DNA from: Hyphomicrobiales bacterium
GTDB taxonomy: Bacteria > Pseudomonadota > Alphaproteobacteria > Rhizobiales > Rhizobiaceae
Assembly (NCBI GenBank): GCA_900466605.1
Contig: UBMU01000030.1
Coordinates: 62,001-126,000, forward strand
Direction: 5' to 3'
Length of the DNA: 64,000 nucleotides
Below the pieces are notes generated by a model. It did not search any database, had not been told where the DNA came from, and was given only the letters and a program-made list of their open reading frames with translations. Positions 41,470-50,844 of this stretch are shown here, one piece after another. Both the position numbers and the translations under genes were made by a program. Each line of letters begins with the position of its first letter. The stretch's first letter is position 1.

Positions 41470-43350
41470 ATGGACGCTAAATCCCTTTTTCGGCAACAAT
41501 GCACGACCGCTGTCAATGAGGACGGATCCGTCAATGCTCAGCGCCTGATGGATCTCGTCGTAGAAACATACCGGCTGCAGACAGGAAAGCAGCGCGCCGC
41601 CGAGGATCTTTCTTACCAGCTCAACCAAGAAAACGGCAGGCTGAAAGGCAGCCTCGCCGCCACGCAGGAAGATCTCGCTGAGCAGAAGCGCCTCTTCGGG
41701 ATCGTTCTCGACAACCTGCCGCAGGGCCTGAGTGTCTTCGACACGGAGCAGCGGTTGATTGCCTGCAACATCGGTTTCCAGCAACTATTCGGGTTCAGCG
41801 CGGAAGCCGTCTTTCCCGGAACTTCGATGGGCTCCTTAATCGCGAAAATCCGCGGGACCGAACGCGTCGAAAAAAAGGTTTCGCGTTTGCGGAACGTCAC
41901 CTCCAAGGGGGGATACATCCGCCACCGCGAATGGGTGATGGAAGACGGCCGCACCGTTCAAAGTGTCATCACCGTACTGCCCGACGGGAGCAATATTTCG
42001 ATCCACGCCGACATCACCGAAGACCGAAAGGCGGCCGAGCGCATCGCCTATCTCGCCCATCACGACCCTCTGACGGGCCTTCCGAACCGCATCAGCCTCC
42101 GGGAGCACATAGATGCGGCGCTAGCGAGCCGGAAGCCGGACGAACAGGTCGCCCTCGTCCACCTCAATCTTGATCGCTTCAAATCGATCAATAACACACT
42201 TGGGGTTTCGGCCGGTGACAAGATCCTGAGACAAGTCGCCGAGCGCATCCGCATGTCGGCGGGCGCCGGCAACGTTCTCGCGCGTCTCGGCTCGGACGAA
42301 TTCGCCATCCTCCAATCCGGGCGGCAGCAACCATGGAATGTCACTGCTCTTGCCGACCAGATCCGTCGCGAACTGTCGGAACCGTTCTTCCGCGGGGACA
42401 AAGCCGTAGAACTCAGCGTCTCGATGGGGATCGCGGTCAGTCCGCAGGACGGAACGGAAACGGATGTCCTGTTGAAGCATGCTGGCGTCGCCCTCTCACA
42501 CGCCAAGAGCAGCGGCGGAAAGGGAGAGCGTTTCTTCACCGCCGAGATGGAAGCTGAGATCGAAGCGCGGCATGCGTTGGAAGCGGATTTACGCAAGGCG
42601 GTCGCGCGCGAGGAGTTCGAGCTTCACTATCAGCCACTCTACGATCTTGGCCAGCGGCGAATTTGCGGTTTCGAGGCACTTCTGCGATGGAACCACCCGA
42701 CGCGTGGCCGGGTTCCTCCGATGGAGTTCATCCCTCTTGCCGAAGAGGTCGGCCTGGTGGTCGACATTGGACGCTGGGTGCTGCATCGCGCCTGCCGCGA
42801 TGCAGTGCACTGGCCGAATGATATCAAAATCGCTGTCAACGTATCGGCAATTCAGTTCACGAACAGCGACCTGCCGAGCGACGTGACTGCCGCTCTCGCC
42901 GCAGCGCAGCTTCCGGCCAGCCGATTGGAAGTCGAGATCACCGAAAGCGTGCTGATGGAAAATCTCGATGAGGCCGTGCCGATCCTGCACGTGCTGAAGC
43001 AGAGTGGCATTCGCATCGCCATGGACGATTTTGGAACCGGCTATTCATCGCTAAGCTATCTTCGGCGGTTCCCGTTCGACAAGATCAAGATCGACAAATC
43101 GTTCGTCAACGGCATCGTCGAAGACAAGGAAGCCTTTGCCATAATGCGCGCCATCATCCTTCTCGGTGACGCGCTCGGTATGCGCGTCACCGTGGAAGGC
43201 GTCGAAACGGGGGAGCAACTGGCGTTGCTGCAGCGTGAAGCTTGCGACGAGATTCAAGGGTATCACATCAGTCCGCCGCGGCCTGCCGCCGATGTGCCTT
43301 ATCTGTTGGCGCGACCGCTGCAGGAGTATACCAGCGCTCGAGCGAGCTAG
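41470..43350 (+). CDS. PAS-GGDEF-EAL protein with altered GGDEF motif
   Basis: A 626-residue cyclic-di-GMP protein. An N-terminal helical segment (~1-75, including a coiled coil) is followed by a PAS domain (~75-185), a GGDEF domain (~205-365) and an EAL domain (~385-615). The GGDEF signature reads GSDEF at 274-278, so cyclase activity is doubtful, though it may still bind GTP. The EAL site is intact: EALLRW at 402, EITESVLM, DDFGTGYSS and the KIDKSF region. It is most likely a phosphodiesterase. A TAA precedes the ATG in frame, so the start is fixed. Confidence 0.92.
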   Translation: MDAKSLFRQQCTTAVNEDGSVNAQRLMDLVVETYRLQTGKQRAAEDLSYQLNQENGRLKGSLAATQEDLAEQKRLFGIVLDNLPQGLSVFDTEQRLIACNIGFQQLFGFSAEAVFPGTSMGSLIAKIRGTERVEKKVSRLRNVTSKGGYIRHREWVMEDGRTVQSVITVLPDGSNISIHADITEDRKAAERIAYLAHHDPLTGLPNRISLREHIDAALASRKPDEQVALVHLNLDRFKSINNTLGVSAGDKILRQVAERIRMSAGAGNVLARLGSDEFAILQSGRQQPWNVTALADQIRRELSEPFFRGDKAVELSVSMGIAVSPQDGTETDVLLKHAGVALSHAKSSGGKGERFFTAEMEAEIEARHALEADLRKAVAREEFELHYQPLYDLGQRRICGFEALLRWNHPTRGRVPPMEFIPLAEEVGLVVDIGRWVLHRACRDAVHWPNDIKIAVNVSAIQFTNSDLPSDVTAALAAAQLPASRLEVEITESVLMENLDEAVPILHVLKQSGIRIAMDDFGTGYSSLSYLRRFPFDKIKIDKSFVNGIVEDKEAFAIMRAIILLGDALGMRVTVEGVETGEQLALLQREACDEIQGYHISPPRPAADVPYLLARPLQEYTSARAS

Positions 43351-43419
43351 TGCGCTCTTCGTTGCGACTCGTGTTCCCTGCGTTTATGGAAGGACACCCT
43401 CTTCCAACGCGGTGACCAC

Positions 43420-44064
43420 ATGTTCCAGGCGAAGGCCTTTGCTCCCTACGAAAAGCTTGCCACCGAGCTCTTGCCCCATTCATCGGAGGGCGACGACGGC
43501 TCGCATGACGTGGCGCACGTCTTGCGTGTCTTCAAGAACGCGATGCGGATCCAGGCTATCGAGGGTGGCGATGCAAGGATCCTGGCAGCTGCCGTCCTCC
43601 TGCATGACTGCGTGGCCGTTGAGAAGAATTCGCCCATGCGATCGAAGGCGTCAGCGCTGGCGGCAGATAAGGCACGCGCTATTCTCGTGGAGCTCGGCTG
43701 GGCCCGAGACGACATCGCAGCGGTTGCACACGCGATCGTCGCCCACAGCTTCTCCGCAAACATCACACCGGAGAGCCTGGAGGCGAAGATCCTGCAGGAC
43801 GCAGATCGGCTGGATGCGATAGGCATGGTCGGCGCGGGCCGCTGCTTCTATATCGGCGGGCGAATGTCGTCGGCGCTCTATGATCCTTTCGATCCGGCCG
43901 GCAGCGATCGCGAGCTTGATGACAAGCGATATGTGATCGACCACTTCCAGACCAAGCTGTTCAAACTGGCTGACGGCTTTCAAACAGAGGCCGGCCGGGC
44001 ACTTGCAGCCACCCGCGACCAACGGCTACGAGATTTCCTCGCGGCATTCATGGACGAAATCTAG
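43420..44064 (+). CDS. HD domain phosphohydrolase (YedJ-like)
   Basis: A 214-residue HD protein. Ligands: H in GSHDVAHVLRV, the LLHDC pair, an H in AHAIVAHSF and an Asp in LQDADRLDAIG, as in YedJ-type HD hydrolases. It probably acts on a nucleotide. It is just downstream of the GGDEF-EAL gene (69 bp) and ends 9 bp before the MOSC gene, suggesting an operon. Confidence 0.88.
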   Translation: MFQAKAFAPYEKLATELLPHSSEGDDGSHDVAHVLRVFKNAMRIQAIEGGDARILAAAVLLHDCVAVEKNSPMRSKASALAADKARAILVELGWARDDIAAVAHAIVAHSFSANITPESLEAKILQDADRLDAIGMVGAGRCFYIGGRMSSALYDPFDPAGSDRELDDKRYVIDHFQTKLFKLADGFQTEAGRALAATRDQRLRDFLAAFMDEI

Positions 44065-44073
44065 GAGCATATG

Positions 44074-44928
44074 ATGCATATCACCGATCTTTTCATCTAT
44101 CCGCTCAAGAGCGCCCGCGGCATTGCCCTACCGTCAACCGAGGTCGACGCATTCGGCTTGCCAGGCGACCGGCGCGCGATGATCACCGATCGGAACGGCC
44201 ACTTCATCACGCAGCGGGAATTGCCCGATCTTGCCCGGATTGCAGTGCAGTCCGGATCATCGGAGCTCCTTCTCACCATGGGCGACAAGCAAATGTCTGC
44301 ACAGTTTCCTGTGGCTGCGCAGCGGATGGATGTTTCGATCTGGAAGTCCATCGTCAACGCCGCGGTTGCTGATGATGCAACAAATGGCGAACTTTCGGCT
44401 TGGCTCGGGCGAGAGGTAAAACTTGTGTTTTTCGATCAGGACGCCAAGCGCTCCGCAAGCGCGGAGTGGGCCGGCGAAGGCACGCCCGTCACATTTGCCG
44501 ATGGCTACCAGATCCTGGTGACGACAACCGGTTCCTTGCGGGCGCTCAATGCCGACCTTGAGAAGCACGGCGAAGGTGGTGTCGGCATGGAGCGGTTCCG
44601 ACCCAACGTCGTTATCGACACCGAGGAGGCTTGGGCGGAAGATCGCTGGGCCGCCATCGAAATCGGTGGCATCCGTTTCGATCTCGTGAAGCCCTGCGCA
44701 CGCTGCATAATGACAACACAGGACCAATCGACCGGATCGCGAGACGTTCCCAACCCGATGCCAGCCATGGGGCGCATTCGCATGTCAGCGGATCGGCGCG
44801 TACCCGGCCCGCTCTTCGGCTGGAATGTCACCCCGCGCGGAACCGGCCGGATTGCCGTCGGCGATCAGGCCAAGGTCATCGAAAAAAGGCCCGAAGGCTG
44901 GGCTTTCAAGATTCGCAGCCGCGCCTAG
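44074..44928 (+). CDS. MOSC domain protein (YcbX-like)
   Basis: A 284-residue protein with an N-terminal MOSC beta-barrel (YPLKSARGIALPSTEVDAFGLPGDR) and a C-terminal MOSC domain containing FRPNVVIDT and the conserved Cys of VKPCARCIMTT. Family members such as YcbX reduce N-hydroxylated compounds with molybdenum cofactor. ATGs lie at 44071 and 44074; the second is six bases after AGGAG and is preferred. It converges with the aldo/keto reductase, overlapping by 4 bp. Confidence 0.88.
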   Translation: MHITDLFIYPLKSARGIALPSTEVDAFGLPGDRRAMITDRNGHFITQRELPDLARIAVQSGSSELLLTMGDKQMSAQFPVAAQRMDVSIWKSIVNAAVADDATNGELSAWLGREVKLVFFDQDAKRSASAEWAGEGTPVTFADGYQILVTTTGSLRALNADLEKHGEGGVGMERFRPNVVIDTEEAWAEDRWAAIEIGGIRFDLVKPCARCIMTTQDQSTGSRDVPNPMPAMGRIRMSADRRVPGPLFGWNVTPRGTGRIAVGDQAKVIEKRPEGWAFKIRSRA

Positions 44929-45926
44929 ACCCTGAGTTGCGCAAGCGCCGCATCGATTTCCTTCATCACCGCCGGCGATAGTGGCCCCCTAGCCAGCGCG
45001 CCAGCGTTCTCTTCCACCTGCGCGACCGTGCGGAATCCTGGGATCGGTAAGGTTCGAGGCGATCGCGCCCAGAGCCATGCCAGAGCCCCTTGGGTGAGCG
45101 TTCGTCCGCCTGACTTCAGCAACTCGCGGACCGCTTCCAATCGCCCTGCGAACTCCGGCGCGATGCGCCCATCCTTGAAGTAGACCATCCAGTCGAGGCT
45201 CGCACCGCGAACATCCTTGTCGCCGACTTTCGTTGCGACGGTGAATTTTCCGCTGAGCAATCCCATCGCAAGCGGCCCGCGGTTGATGGAGATCAACCCA
45301 TGTCGTTCAATCACCTGAATCATCTCCGGCACCGGCTCGAAGACGTTCATCGTATGCTGAACGGAAACAAACCCGGGGCGGTTGGCATATCGTGCAGCAC
45401 GATCGGGATAGTCCGTACTCCACCCGAAGGCATCAATTTTGCCCTCGCTGTGCAGTTTCTCCAGCGTTTCGAAGACGTCATCGGACTGCTCAAGCGGGAA
45501 GTCGTTCAGATGAAACTGGAACAGATCCAATCGCTCCCTCTTCAACCGACGCAGCGACGTTTCGGCCGAGCGCCTGATGAAATCCGGGTCAGTGAACGCG
45601 CCAGTCGCCTGCTTCGTCTCGGGGTCGGTTGCAAAACCGAACTTGGTCGCGATGACAATATCGGCGCGGTTGCCGATCGCCTGTCCGAGAACTTCCTCCG
45701 AATGCCCGGCTCCGTAGTTCGAAGCGGTATCGAAGAAACGGATGCCGAGTTCGATTGCGCGATGAATGGCGGCGACGGACTCGTTGTCATCGACCTCCCC
45801 CCAGCCGAGCGGCGTGTCGCCAGCATAGAAGGGTCCCCCTATCGCCCAGCAACCCATACCCAATCGCGGGATTTCGTAACCGTTCCAGAGATTTATCGTA
45901 GTCGTCTCATCGGGCTTGGTCAGCAT
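44925..45926 (-). CDS. Aldo/keto reductase
   Basis: A 333-residue NADPH-dependent reductase with an (alpha/beta)8 barrel. Catalytic residues fit: Asp and Tyr in FFDTASNYGAGHSEEVLG, Lys in IATKFG, and His in LFQFHLND. The NADPH-binding loop region IPGFRTVAQVEEN is near the end. The ATG at 45926 follows GGAGG with good spacing; an upstream in-frame codon at 45965 is rejected. Substrate unknown. Confidence 0.93.
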   Translation of the reverse strand: MLTKPDETTTINLWNGYEIPRLGMGCWAIGGPFYAGDTPLGWGEVDDNESVAAIHRAIELGIRFFDTASNYGAGHSEEVLGQAIGNRADIVIATKFGFATDPETKQATGAFTDPDFIRRSAETSLRRLKRERLDLFQFHLNDFPLEQSDDVFETLEKLHSEGKIDAFGWSTDYPDRAARYANRPGFVSVQHTMNVFEPVPEMIQVIERHGLISINRGPLAMGLLSGKFTVATKVGDKDVRGASLDWMVYFKDGRIAPEFAGRLEAVRELLKSGGRTLTQGALAWLWARSPRTLPIPGFRTVAQVEENAGALARGPLSPAVMKEIDAALAQLRV

Positions 45927-46028
45927 GGCGTATTCCTCCGATCGCTTAACGCATGCGATCGACATACGAATACGGGCGAGGCCCGTAAACCGTCAGTACT
46001 GCATGATATTTTTCGCCAATGAAAAACG

Positions 46029-46790
46029 TCAGGCCCGCAGTTCGTCCTGCGTGGCTGCCGCCGCCTTCAATGCTTTCAGCGCCGCCTGCACGAAGCCCTC
46101 GCGCGCGGTAGCCGCCTCCACTCCACGCGGCTCGTATACATGGCGATCCAGAAAAAATGCTGTCAGCCGAAACGCGGCGTTGAGGCTGTCGAGATCGGCT
46201 GCGCGGTTTTCCTCACCGCTCAGGAATGGCGGCAGGAGCAGCATCTTGTCGGCCCACGGAGCGCCCGCGGCCCGGCTGACCGCCCTGCCCGACTTCGGCG
46301 ACACGTAGGCAAGATCGGAGCGCGCGCCTGTGGCAGCGCATTCGGTCAAGTCCAGGCCGAAGCCCAGATCGTTCAGAACCGCGAGTTCGAAACGGACGAA
46401 GAGCTCACCGGCGTCCGCGGGATTGTGGAGATTGTCGAGGATCACCTCGAGAGCCTGGAAAAGATGCGGATGCGGATCGCGCTCGGGCAGCAACCGCAGC
46501 AGCGCGCCCATCGCCTGCACTCCATAGACGGCCGTCGCTGTTTCCATCAGGCGCGCGGCTCGCAACGTCAGCGGCTCGATGCGGAACTCGCCAAGGTGCT
46601 CGTCAAGGCGTGCGCGCCATGTCACCTCGACCTCGTTGCCGGGTTGAAGGACAGGCTGCATGGTCCGTGATCGACCGGAACGGACCATGCCGAGATGGCG
46701 GCCGCGTTCACGCGTCATCACCTCGGCGATGACACTCGTCTCGCCGTGGCGCTTGATACCCAAGATGATTGCCCGGTCTTGCCACTGCAT
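46029..46790 (-). CDS. recO: DNA repair protein RecO
   Basis: A 253-residue RecO of normal length. It has the N-terminal OB fold (MQWQDRAIILGIKRHGETS), the helical middle (residues ~85-150), and a C-terminal region DLAYVSPKSGRAVSR. The family's zinc Cys cluster is reduced to a single Cys in LTECAATG. It assists RecA loading with RecR. In alphaproteobacteria recO usually follows era; here a response regulator and a Crp-type gene lie between. Confidence 0.92.
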   Translation of the reverse strand: MQWQDRAIILGIKRHGETSVIAEVMTRERGRHLGMVRSGRSRTMQPVLQPGNEVEVTWRARLDEHLGEFRIEPLTLRAARLMETATAVYGVQAMGALLRLLPERDPHPHLFQALEVILDNLHNPADAGELFVRFELAVLNDLGFGLDLTECAATGARSDLAYVSPKSGRAVSRAAGAPWADKMLLLPPFLSGEENRAADLDSLNAAFRLTAFFLDRHVYEPRGVEAATAREGFVQAALKALKAAAATQDELRA

Positions 46791-46858
46791 CGGAAGCGAA
46801 CTCTGAACTTTACGATTCGACCCTACCGCAACGCCGACGCTCTGTCATGGAAAGGCGG

Positions 46859-47221
46859 TCAGGCGCTTGCAGGAAACAGCTTCTGAAGGAACTCGCGCAT
46901 CGCCGCCTCACCAAACGGCTTAACGAGCAGCGGCACATTCTGAAGGTCTTCGGGAAAGTCCTTCGTGTCGGAATAACCGCTCACAAACCCGAACGGGATG
47001 TTGTTGTCTGCCAAATGACGGGCAAAGTCGAAGCTCATGACTTCGCCGAGATTGACGTCCAGCAGCGCGAAATCGAACGTTTCGGTCTTGGTCGCTTCCA
47101 TCGCCTGATCAAGGCTGCTGACAATACCAATCGTTTCCACGCCCACCTGGCGGAGGATATCCTCGGCTTCCATCGCAATGATCAAACTGTCCTCAAGGAC
47201 CAGAACACGGTTTGCCTTCAT
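46859..47221 (-). CDS. Single-domain response regulator
   Basis: A 120-residue receiver domain with no output module. The acidic pocket is E10-D11, the phosphoacceptor D55 lies in FALLDVNLGE, and K101 is the conserved Lys in VKPFGE. It probably acts as a phosphate shuttle or regulates a kinase by contact, like CpdR or DivK. ATG at 47221 was chosen; a TTG at 47227 would add two residues. No kinase gene is adjacent. Confidence 0.9.
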   Translation of the reverse strand: MKANRVLVLEDSLIIAMEAEDILRQVGVETIGIVSSLDQAMEATKTETFDFALLDVNLGEVMSFDFARHLADNNIPFGFVSGYSDTKDFPEDLQNVPLLVKPFGEAAMREFLQKLFPASA

Positions 47222-47245
47222 ACCCAATACGCCCCTCGCTGAGTA

Positions 47246-47401
47246 TCATCTAAGACGCTCGGCACTTGCATTTCCCGGATTTCCACCCTTGATGCCCCAC
47301 GGCTCGCTGGCCGACGACTTCTTACCGCTTAGCTTGCATAGCCGCTTTTTCGTTTCGGGTCGATAAAAAGCAAACCAGGAAGAAAGATGGTGAGGCGACA
47401 T
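47246..47401 (-). CDS. Possible small protein (51 residues), doubtful
   Basis: A frame of 51 codons fits almost exactly between the crp-type and response regulator genes. The product begins MSPHHLSSWFAFYRPETKKR and is Lys/Ser-rich. No strong ribosome binding site is visible (GCGGACC only) and I know of no family. It may be non-coding sequence. Confidence 0.25.
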   Translation of the reverse strand: MSPHHLSSWFAFYRPETKKRLCKLSGKKSSASEPWGIKGGNPGNASAERLR

Positions 47402-47453
47402 TAGGTCCGCAACGCCTAGTATGCATTTAAAAAAGACATACCGCTTGCGCGTA

Positions 47454-48206
47454 TCATATGAACGGGCGGACTTTTTCTCCAAGCCCCTCCCAACCGGCAG
47501 CATCCATCAACCCCTTGCCGTCGAGGACTTCGCAGGCGCGCTCCTGCCAGCGGATAAGATTGCGATTGGCAAGCTTTTTCAGTGTCTTGTTTGTATGGAC
47601 TATCGAGAGCCCCAATGTATCTGCCACATGCTGCTGCGTGATCGGAATCGAGGCATGACCGTTGAATAGCTTCATCTGCCTTCCGCGCTCGAACAGGAAG
47701 GCGATGAGGTAGGCAGCTCGTTCGAGCGCCGTCCGGCGGCCGATGCTCAGCAGGTGCTCGTCAAGCATACGTTCCTCCTGAGCGGCAATCCAGGTGATAT
47801 CGAAAGCCAGCGACGCATGCTTGTTGTAGAGGGCCATGAGCTTGTCGCGTTCGAAGACGCAGAGCGACACGGGTGACAACGCTTCGACGGAGTGCTGCAT
47901 TTCCCCCATGATCGTTCCCTGGAGACCGATCAGATCTCCAGGCATCACGTAGTTCAGGATTTGCCGGCGTCCGTCCTCAAGCGTCTTGTAGCGAAAGCCC
48001 CAGCCGGAGAGAACGGTGAACAGGTGCGCGCTATGTGCACCTTCGACGAGGATCGTAGCGCCCGCATCCGCGGCCAGCTCGCCTCTTTTGAACTTCGAAA
48101 CGAACTCGAGTTCTTCGCTGCTGAATTCACGGAATGTCGGAATCGCACGCAGCGGACAGCGTTCGCAAGGTGTCTTGAACGAGTGAGTGGGACGCGCCGT
48201 CGCCAT
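47454..48206 (-). CDS. Crp/Fnr family transcriptional regulator
   Basis: A 250-residue protein with a cyclic-nucleotide-type sensor domain and a C-terminal helix-turn-helix (ITQQHVADTLGLSIVHTNKTLKKL). The N-terminus carries C14 and C17 in PCERCPL, spaced like the first two Fe-S ligands of Fnr, but the third proximal ligand is replaced by Pro/Ile, and one further Cys occurs in VSLCVFERD. Iron-sulphur sensing is possible but not certain. It is upstream of the response regulator on the same strand. Confidence 0.9.
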   Translation of the reverse strand: MATARPTHSFKTPCERCPLRAIPTFREFSSEELEFVSKFKRGELAADAGATILVEGAHSAHLFTVLSGWGFRYKTLEDGRRQILNYVMPGDLIGLQGTIMGEMQHSVEALSPVSLCVFERDKLMALYNKHASLAFDITWIAAQEERMLDEHLLSIGRRTALERAAYLIAFLFERGRQMKLFNGHASIPITQQHVADTLGLSIVHTNKTLKKLANRNLIRWQERACEVLDGKGLMDAAGWEGLGEKVRPFI

Positions 48207-48334
48207 ACAGGCCCTTTAAGGAAGCGCGCCACCCGGATTGGCGACGCTTTCCCATGACAACACGCAAAGACCGATGGTTGTTCCACGCGAAGACAGTTTT
48301 TACCGCGGAAACAATGCTGTAGAAGCAGTCGGTT

Positions 48335-49273
48335 CTACTTGGGGAAGTCCAGCCCCATTTCGCGGAAGCGCTCCGGGTCGTCACCCCAGTTTTCACGAAC
48401 CTTCACAAACAGGAAAAGATGAACCGGCTGCTCGAGGATTTCGGAAAGCTCCCGGCGTGATGCCGACGAAATTGCCTTGATGGTTTCGCCGCCCTTGCCG
48501 AGTGCGATCTTCTTCTGGCTGTCGCGTTCGACGTAGATCACCTGCTCGATCCGGACCGAACCATCCATGCGCTCTTCCCACTTCTCCGTTTCGACGTGCG
48601 ACGAATAGGGAAGCTCCTGATGCAGGCGCAGAAACAGCTTTTCGCGCGTGATTTCCGCAGCAAGCTGGCGCATCGGAAGGTCGGAAATCTGGTCTTCCGG
48701 ATAATACCAGGGGCCCTCAGGCAGCGTCTTTGCCAGATAATCCATGACGTCGTCACATCCCGAGCCGTTCTCGGCCGAGATCATGAAGGTGTGGGTGAAG
48801 TCTATTTTCTCGTTGGCAGCAGCAGAAAGCGCCAGCAGGTCTTCGCGTTTGACCCGATCGATCTTGTTCAAGACGAGAATCTTCGGCTGATGCACCTCCT
48901 TGAGGCCCTCAAGAATAGCGTCCGCATCGCCGCGCAGACCACGTTCGCTGTCGACCAGCAGCATGATCAGGTCAGCATCCTTTGCACCGCCCCAGGCCGA
49001 CGTGACCATAGCGCGGTCGAGCCGCCGACGCGGCTTGAAGATACCCGGCGTATCCATGAACACCACCTGAGCATTGTCGTGGATCGCGATACCGCGCACG
49101 ATGGCGCGCGTCGTCTGTACCTTATGGCTGACGATGGAGACCTTAGCGCCGACCAGGCGATTGACCAGCGTCGACTTACCGGCGTTGGTCGCCCCGATCA
49201 GCGCGACGAAGCCCGACCGTGTCGCACCCGCAGTTTCAGGGGCGTCATCCGCCATATCGTGTTCTTCCGTCAT
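48335..49273 (-). CDS. era: GTPase Era
   Basis: A 312-residue GTPase of 16S rRNA maturation. It has G1 GATNAGKST (27-35), G3 DTPG, and G4 NKID, and a C-terminal KH domain with the signature GKGGETIKAISSASR. The N-terminal ~20 residues before the G domain are extended. It lies 8 bp downstream of rnc on the same strand, in the conserved lepB-rnc-era order. Confidence 0.96.
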   Translation of the reverse strand: MTEEHDMADDAPETAGATRSGFVALIGATNAGKSTLVNRLVGAKVSIVSHKVQTTRAIVRGIAIHDNAQVVFMDTPGIFKPRRRLDRAMVTSAWGGAKDADLIMLLVDSERGLRGDADAILEGLKEVHQPKILVLNKIDRVKREDLLALSAAANEKIDFTHTFMISAENGSGCDDVMDYLAKTLPEGPWYYPEDQISDLPMRQLAAEITREKLFLRLHQELPYSSHVETEKWEERMDGSVRIEQVIYVERDSQKKIALGKGGETIKAISSASRRELSEILEQPVHLFLFVKVRENWGDDPERFREMGLDFPK

Positions 49274-49281
49274 TTATCCCG

Positions 49282-50001
49282 TCAGTTTCCGGCAGAGGAT
49301 TTCTGCCAAATGCCTTCGCGTTCCAGCATTCTTGTGGCTGCGACCTGCTCTGCAGCTCGCTTTGAGCGTTCAATCCCCGTTTCGGGTTGAACACCGGCGA
49401 CCTCAACCGTCACCGTGAAGCGCGGATCATGATCCGGTCCGGTGCGTTCTTCAACCCGATAGTTCGGCGTGACGCCGAATTTGGCATGCGACCATTCCTG
49501 CAGCTCTGTCTTCGCATCGCGCCGCGCGCCGTCGGCGCGCGCTGCCCGCTTCTCCCAGAACTTCAGTATAAACCGCCGGGCGACTTCCAGGCCGCCGTCG
49601 AGGTAGATCGCCGCGATGAGGCTTTCGACCACATCGGCGCGAACGTTCATCATGCGCTTTCCGGTCAGCTTCTTGACGTCGGCACCGGTACGAATGAAAA
49701 GATGCAAACCGAGTTCATCGGCGACCTCGGCGCAAGTATCCGCGCTGACGAGCTGGTTGAGGCGGACCGAAAGTTCGCCCTCGGCCGCTGCACCAAACGT
49801 ACGGAAGAGCAATTCGGCCACGCAGAGACCAAGGACGCGGTCGCCAAGAAACTCCAGGCGTTCGTAGTTGCCACCTTTTTGCGTGCGCGCACTCGCATGA
49901 GTCAACGCCCGATCCAGCCGCTCTTTCTCGGCGAACTCGTAACCAATCAGGGCTTCAAGCCTTGTCCGATCAGCCGCCGAGAGCGTCTGCGCCTTACTCA
50001 T
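49282..50001 (-). CDS. rnc: Ribonuclease III
   Basis: A 239-residue dsRNA endonuclease. The nuclease signature ERLEFLGDRVLGL is near residue 50, ADVVESLIAAIYLDGG supplies the other acidic residues, and a dsRNA-binding domain fills about 165-235. It cleaves 30S pre-rRNA and other duplexes. It overlaps lepB by four bases and continues into era with an 8-bp gap, so the three are translated as a unit. Confidence 0.96.
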   Translation of the reverse strand: MSKAQTLSAADRTRLEALIGYEFAEKERLDRALTHASARTQKGGNYERLEFLGDRVLGLCVAELLFRTFGAAAEGELSVRLNQLVSADTCAEVADELGLHLFIRTGADVKKLTGKRMMNVRADVVESLIAAIYLDGGLEVARRFILKFWEKRAARADGARRDAKTELQEWSHAKFGVTPNYRVEERTGPDHDPRFTVTVEVAGVQPETGIERSKRAAEQVAATRMLEREGIWQKSSAGN

Positions 50002-50741
50002 TCAACAACCTTGAAAAGGCGATCCCAACGCATGTTCGCTGGCCACTTCCAGATTTCGCGGAACGACGTGTCGTTGCCAAGCGAGAAGAAGATGACACTC
50101 GCGCGACCGACGAGGTTCTCCGCAGGCACGAAGCCAACGTCGAAACGGCTGTCGAGCGAGTTGTCGCGATTGTCGCCCATCATGAAGTAGTGACCTTCAG
50201 GAACGATGAACTCGCGGGTATTGTCTCCACGCGAAACGGGAGACTGGTCCAGCGTGTCATAGGTGACGCCATCATCCAAAGTTTCGCGGAAAACCGGTAC
50301 ATCCTGGCCCGGATCCTGCGCGTAGTCGGAATTGAACGTGCCGTCCGGCACTTTCGGGACCGCCTTGCCATTGATGTAGAGGACGCCTTCCCTGACCTGA
50401 ATGTGATCACCAGGCAAACCGACCAGACGCTTGATGTAGTCGACTTCCGGGTTCGGAGGGAAGCGGAAGACAACGATATCGCCGCGCTTCGGCTCACTCG
50501 CGAAGATGCGACCGCTGAACAGGTCCGGCGAGAAAGGCAGCGAATATTTCGAATAGCCGTAAGCGAACTTGTTGACGAAGATGTAGTCGCCAACCAGCAG
50601 AGTCGGCATCATCGAGCCGGACGGGATCGTGAACGGCTGAAAAAACACCGTTCGGATAACCATTGCCAAAATCAGCGCCTGGGCGATGACCTTGATGTTT
50701 TCCCAGAGGGCGTTCGGCTTGGTTTCGACTTTCTCGGACAC
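49998..50741 (-). CDS. lepB: Signal peptidase I
   Basis: A 247-residue membrane serine/lysine protease that removes signal peptides. The anchor is at ~15-33, the nucleophile Ser is in PSGSMMPTL, and the catalytic Lys is in YIKRLVGLPGD. GDNRDNSLDSR is near the end. It lies upstream of rnc; a 103-bp gap separates it from acpS. Confidence 0.95.
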   Translation of the reverse strand: MSEKVETKPNALWENIKVIAQALILAMVIRTVFFQPFTIPSGSMMPTLLVGDYIFVNKFAYGYSKYSLPFSPDLFSGRIFASEPKRGDIVVFRFPPNPEVDYIKRLVGLPGDHIQVREGVLYINGKAVPKVPDGTFNSDYAQDPGQDVPVFRETLDDGVTYDTLDQSPVSRGDNTREFIVPEGHYFMMGDNRDNSLDSRFDVGFVPAENLVGRASVIFFSLGNDTSFREIWKWPANMRWDRLFKVVE

Positions 50742-50844
50742 GCAGTCTTATTCCTTCAATGCACCGCTACGGGCGCAACTCTTGTTTGCTTCTCTCTAGC
50801 GGCTTCGGCCGATTGCGGCAATGGCGCCAGCATTAAAAGCGACT

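Noticed and set aside
41157..41548. Short plus-strand frames before the GGDEF-EAL gene
   Set aside because: No ribosome binding site, no homology and odd composition; they lie in a regulatory gap.
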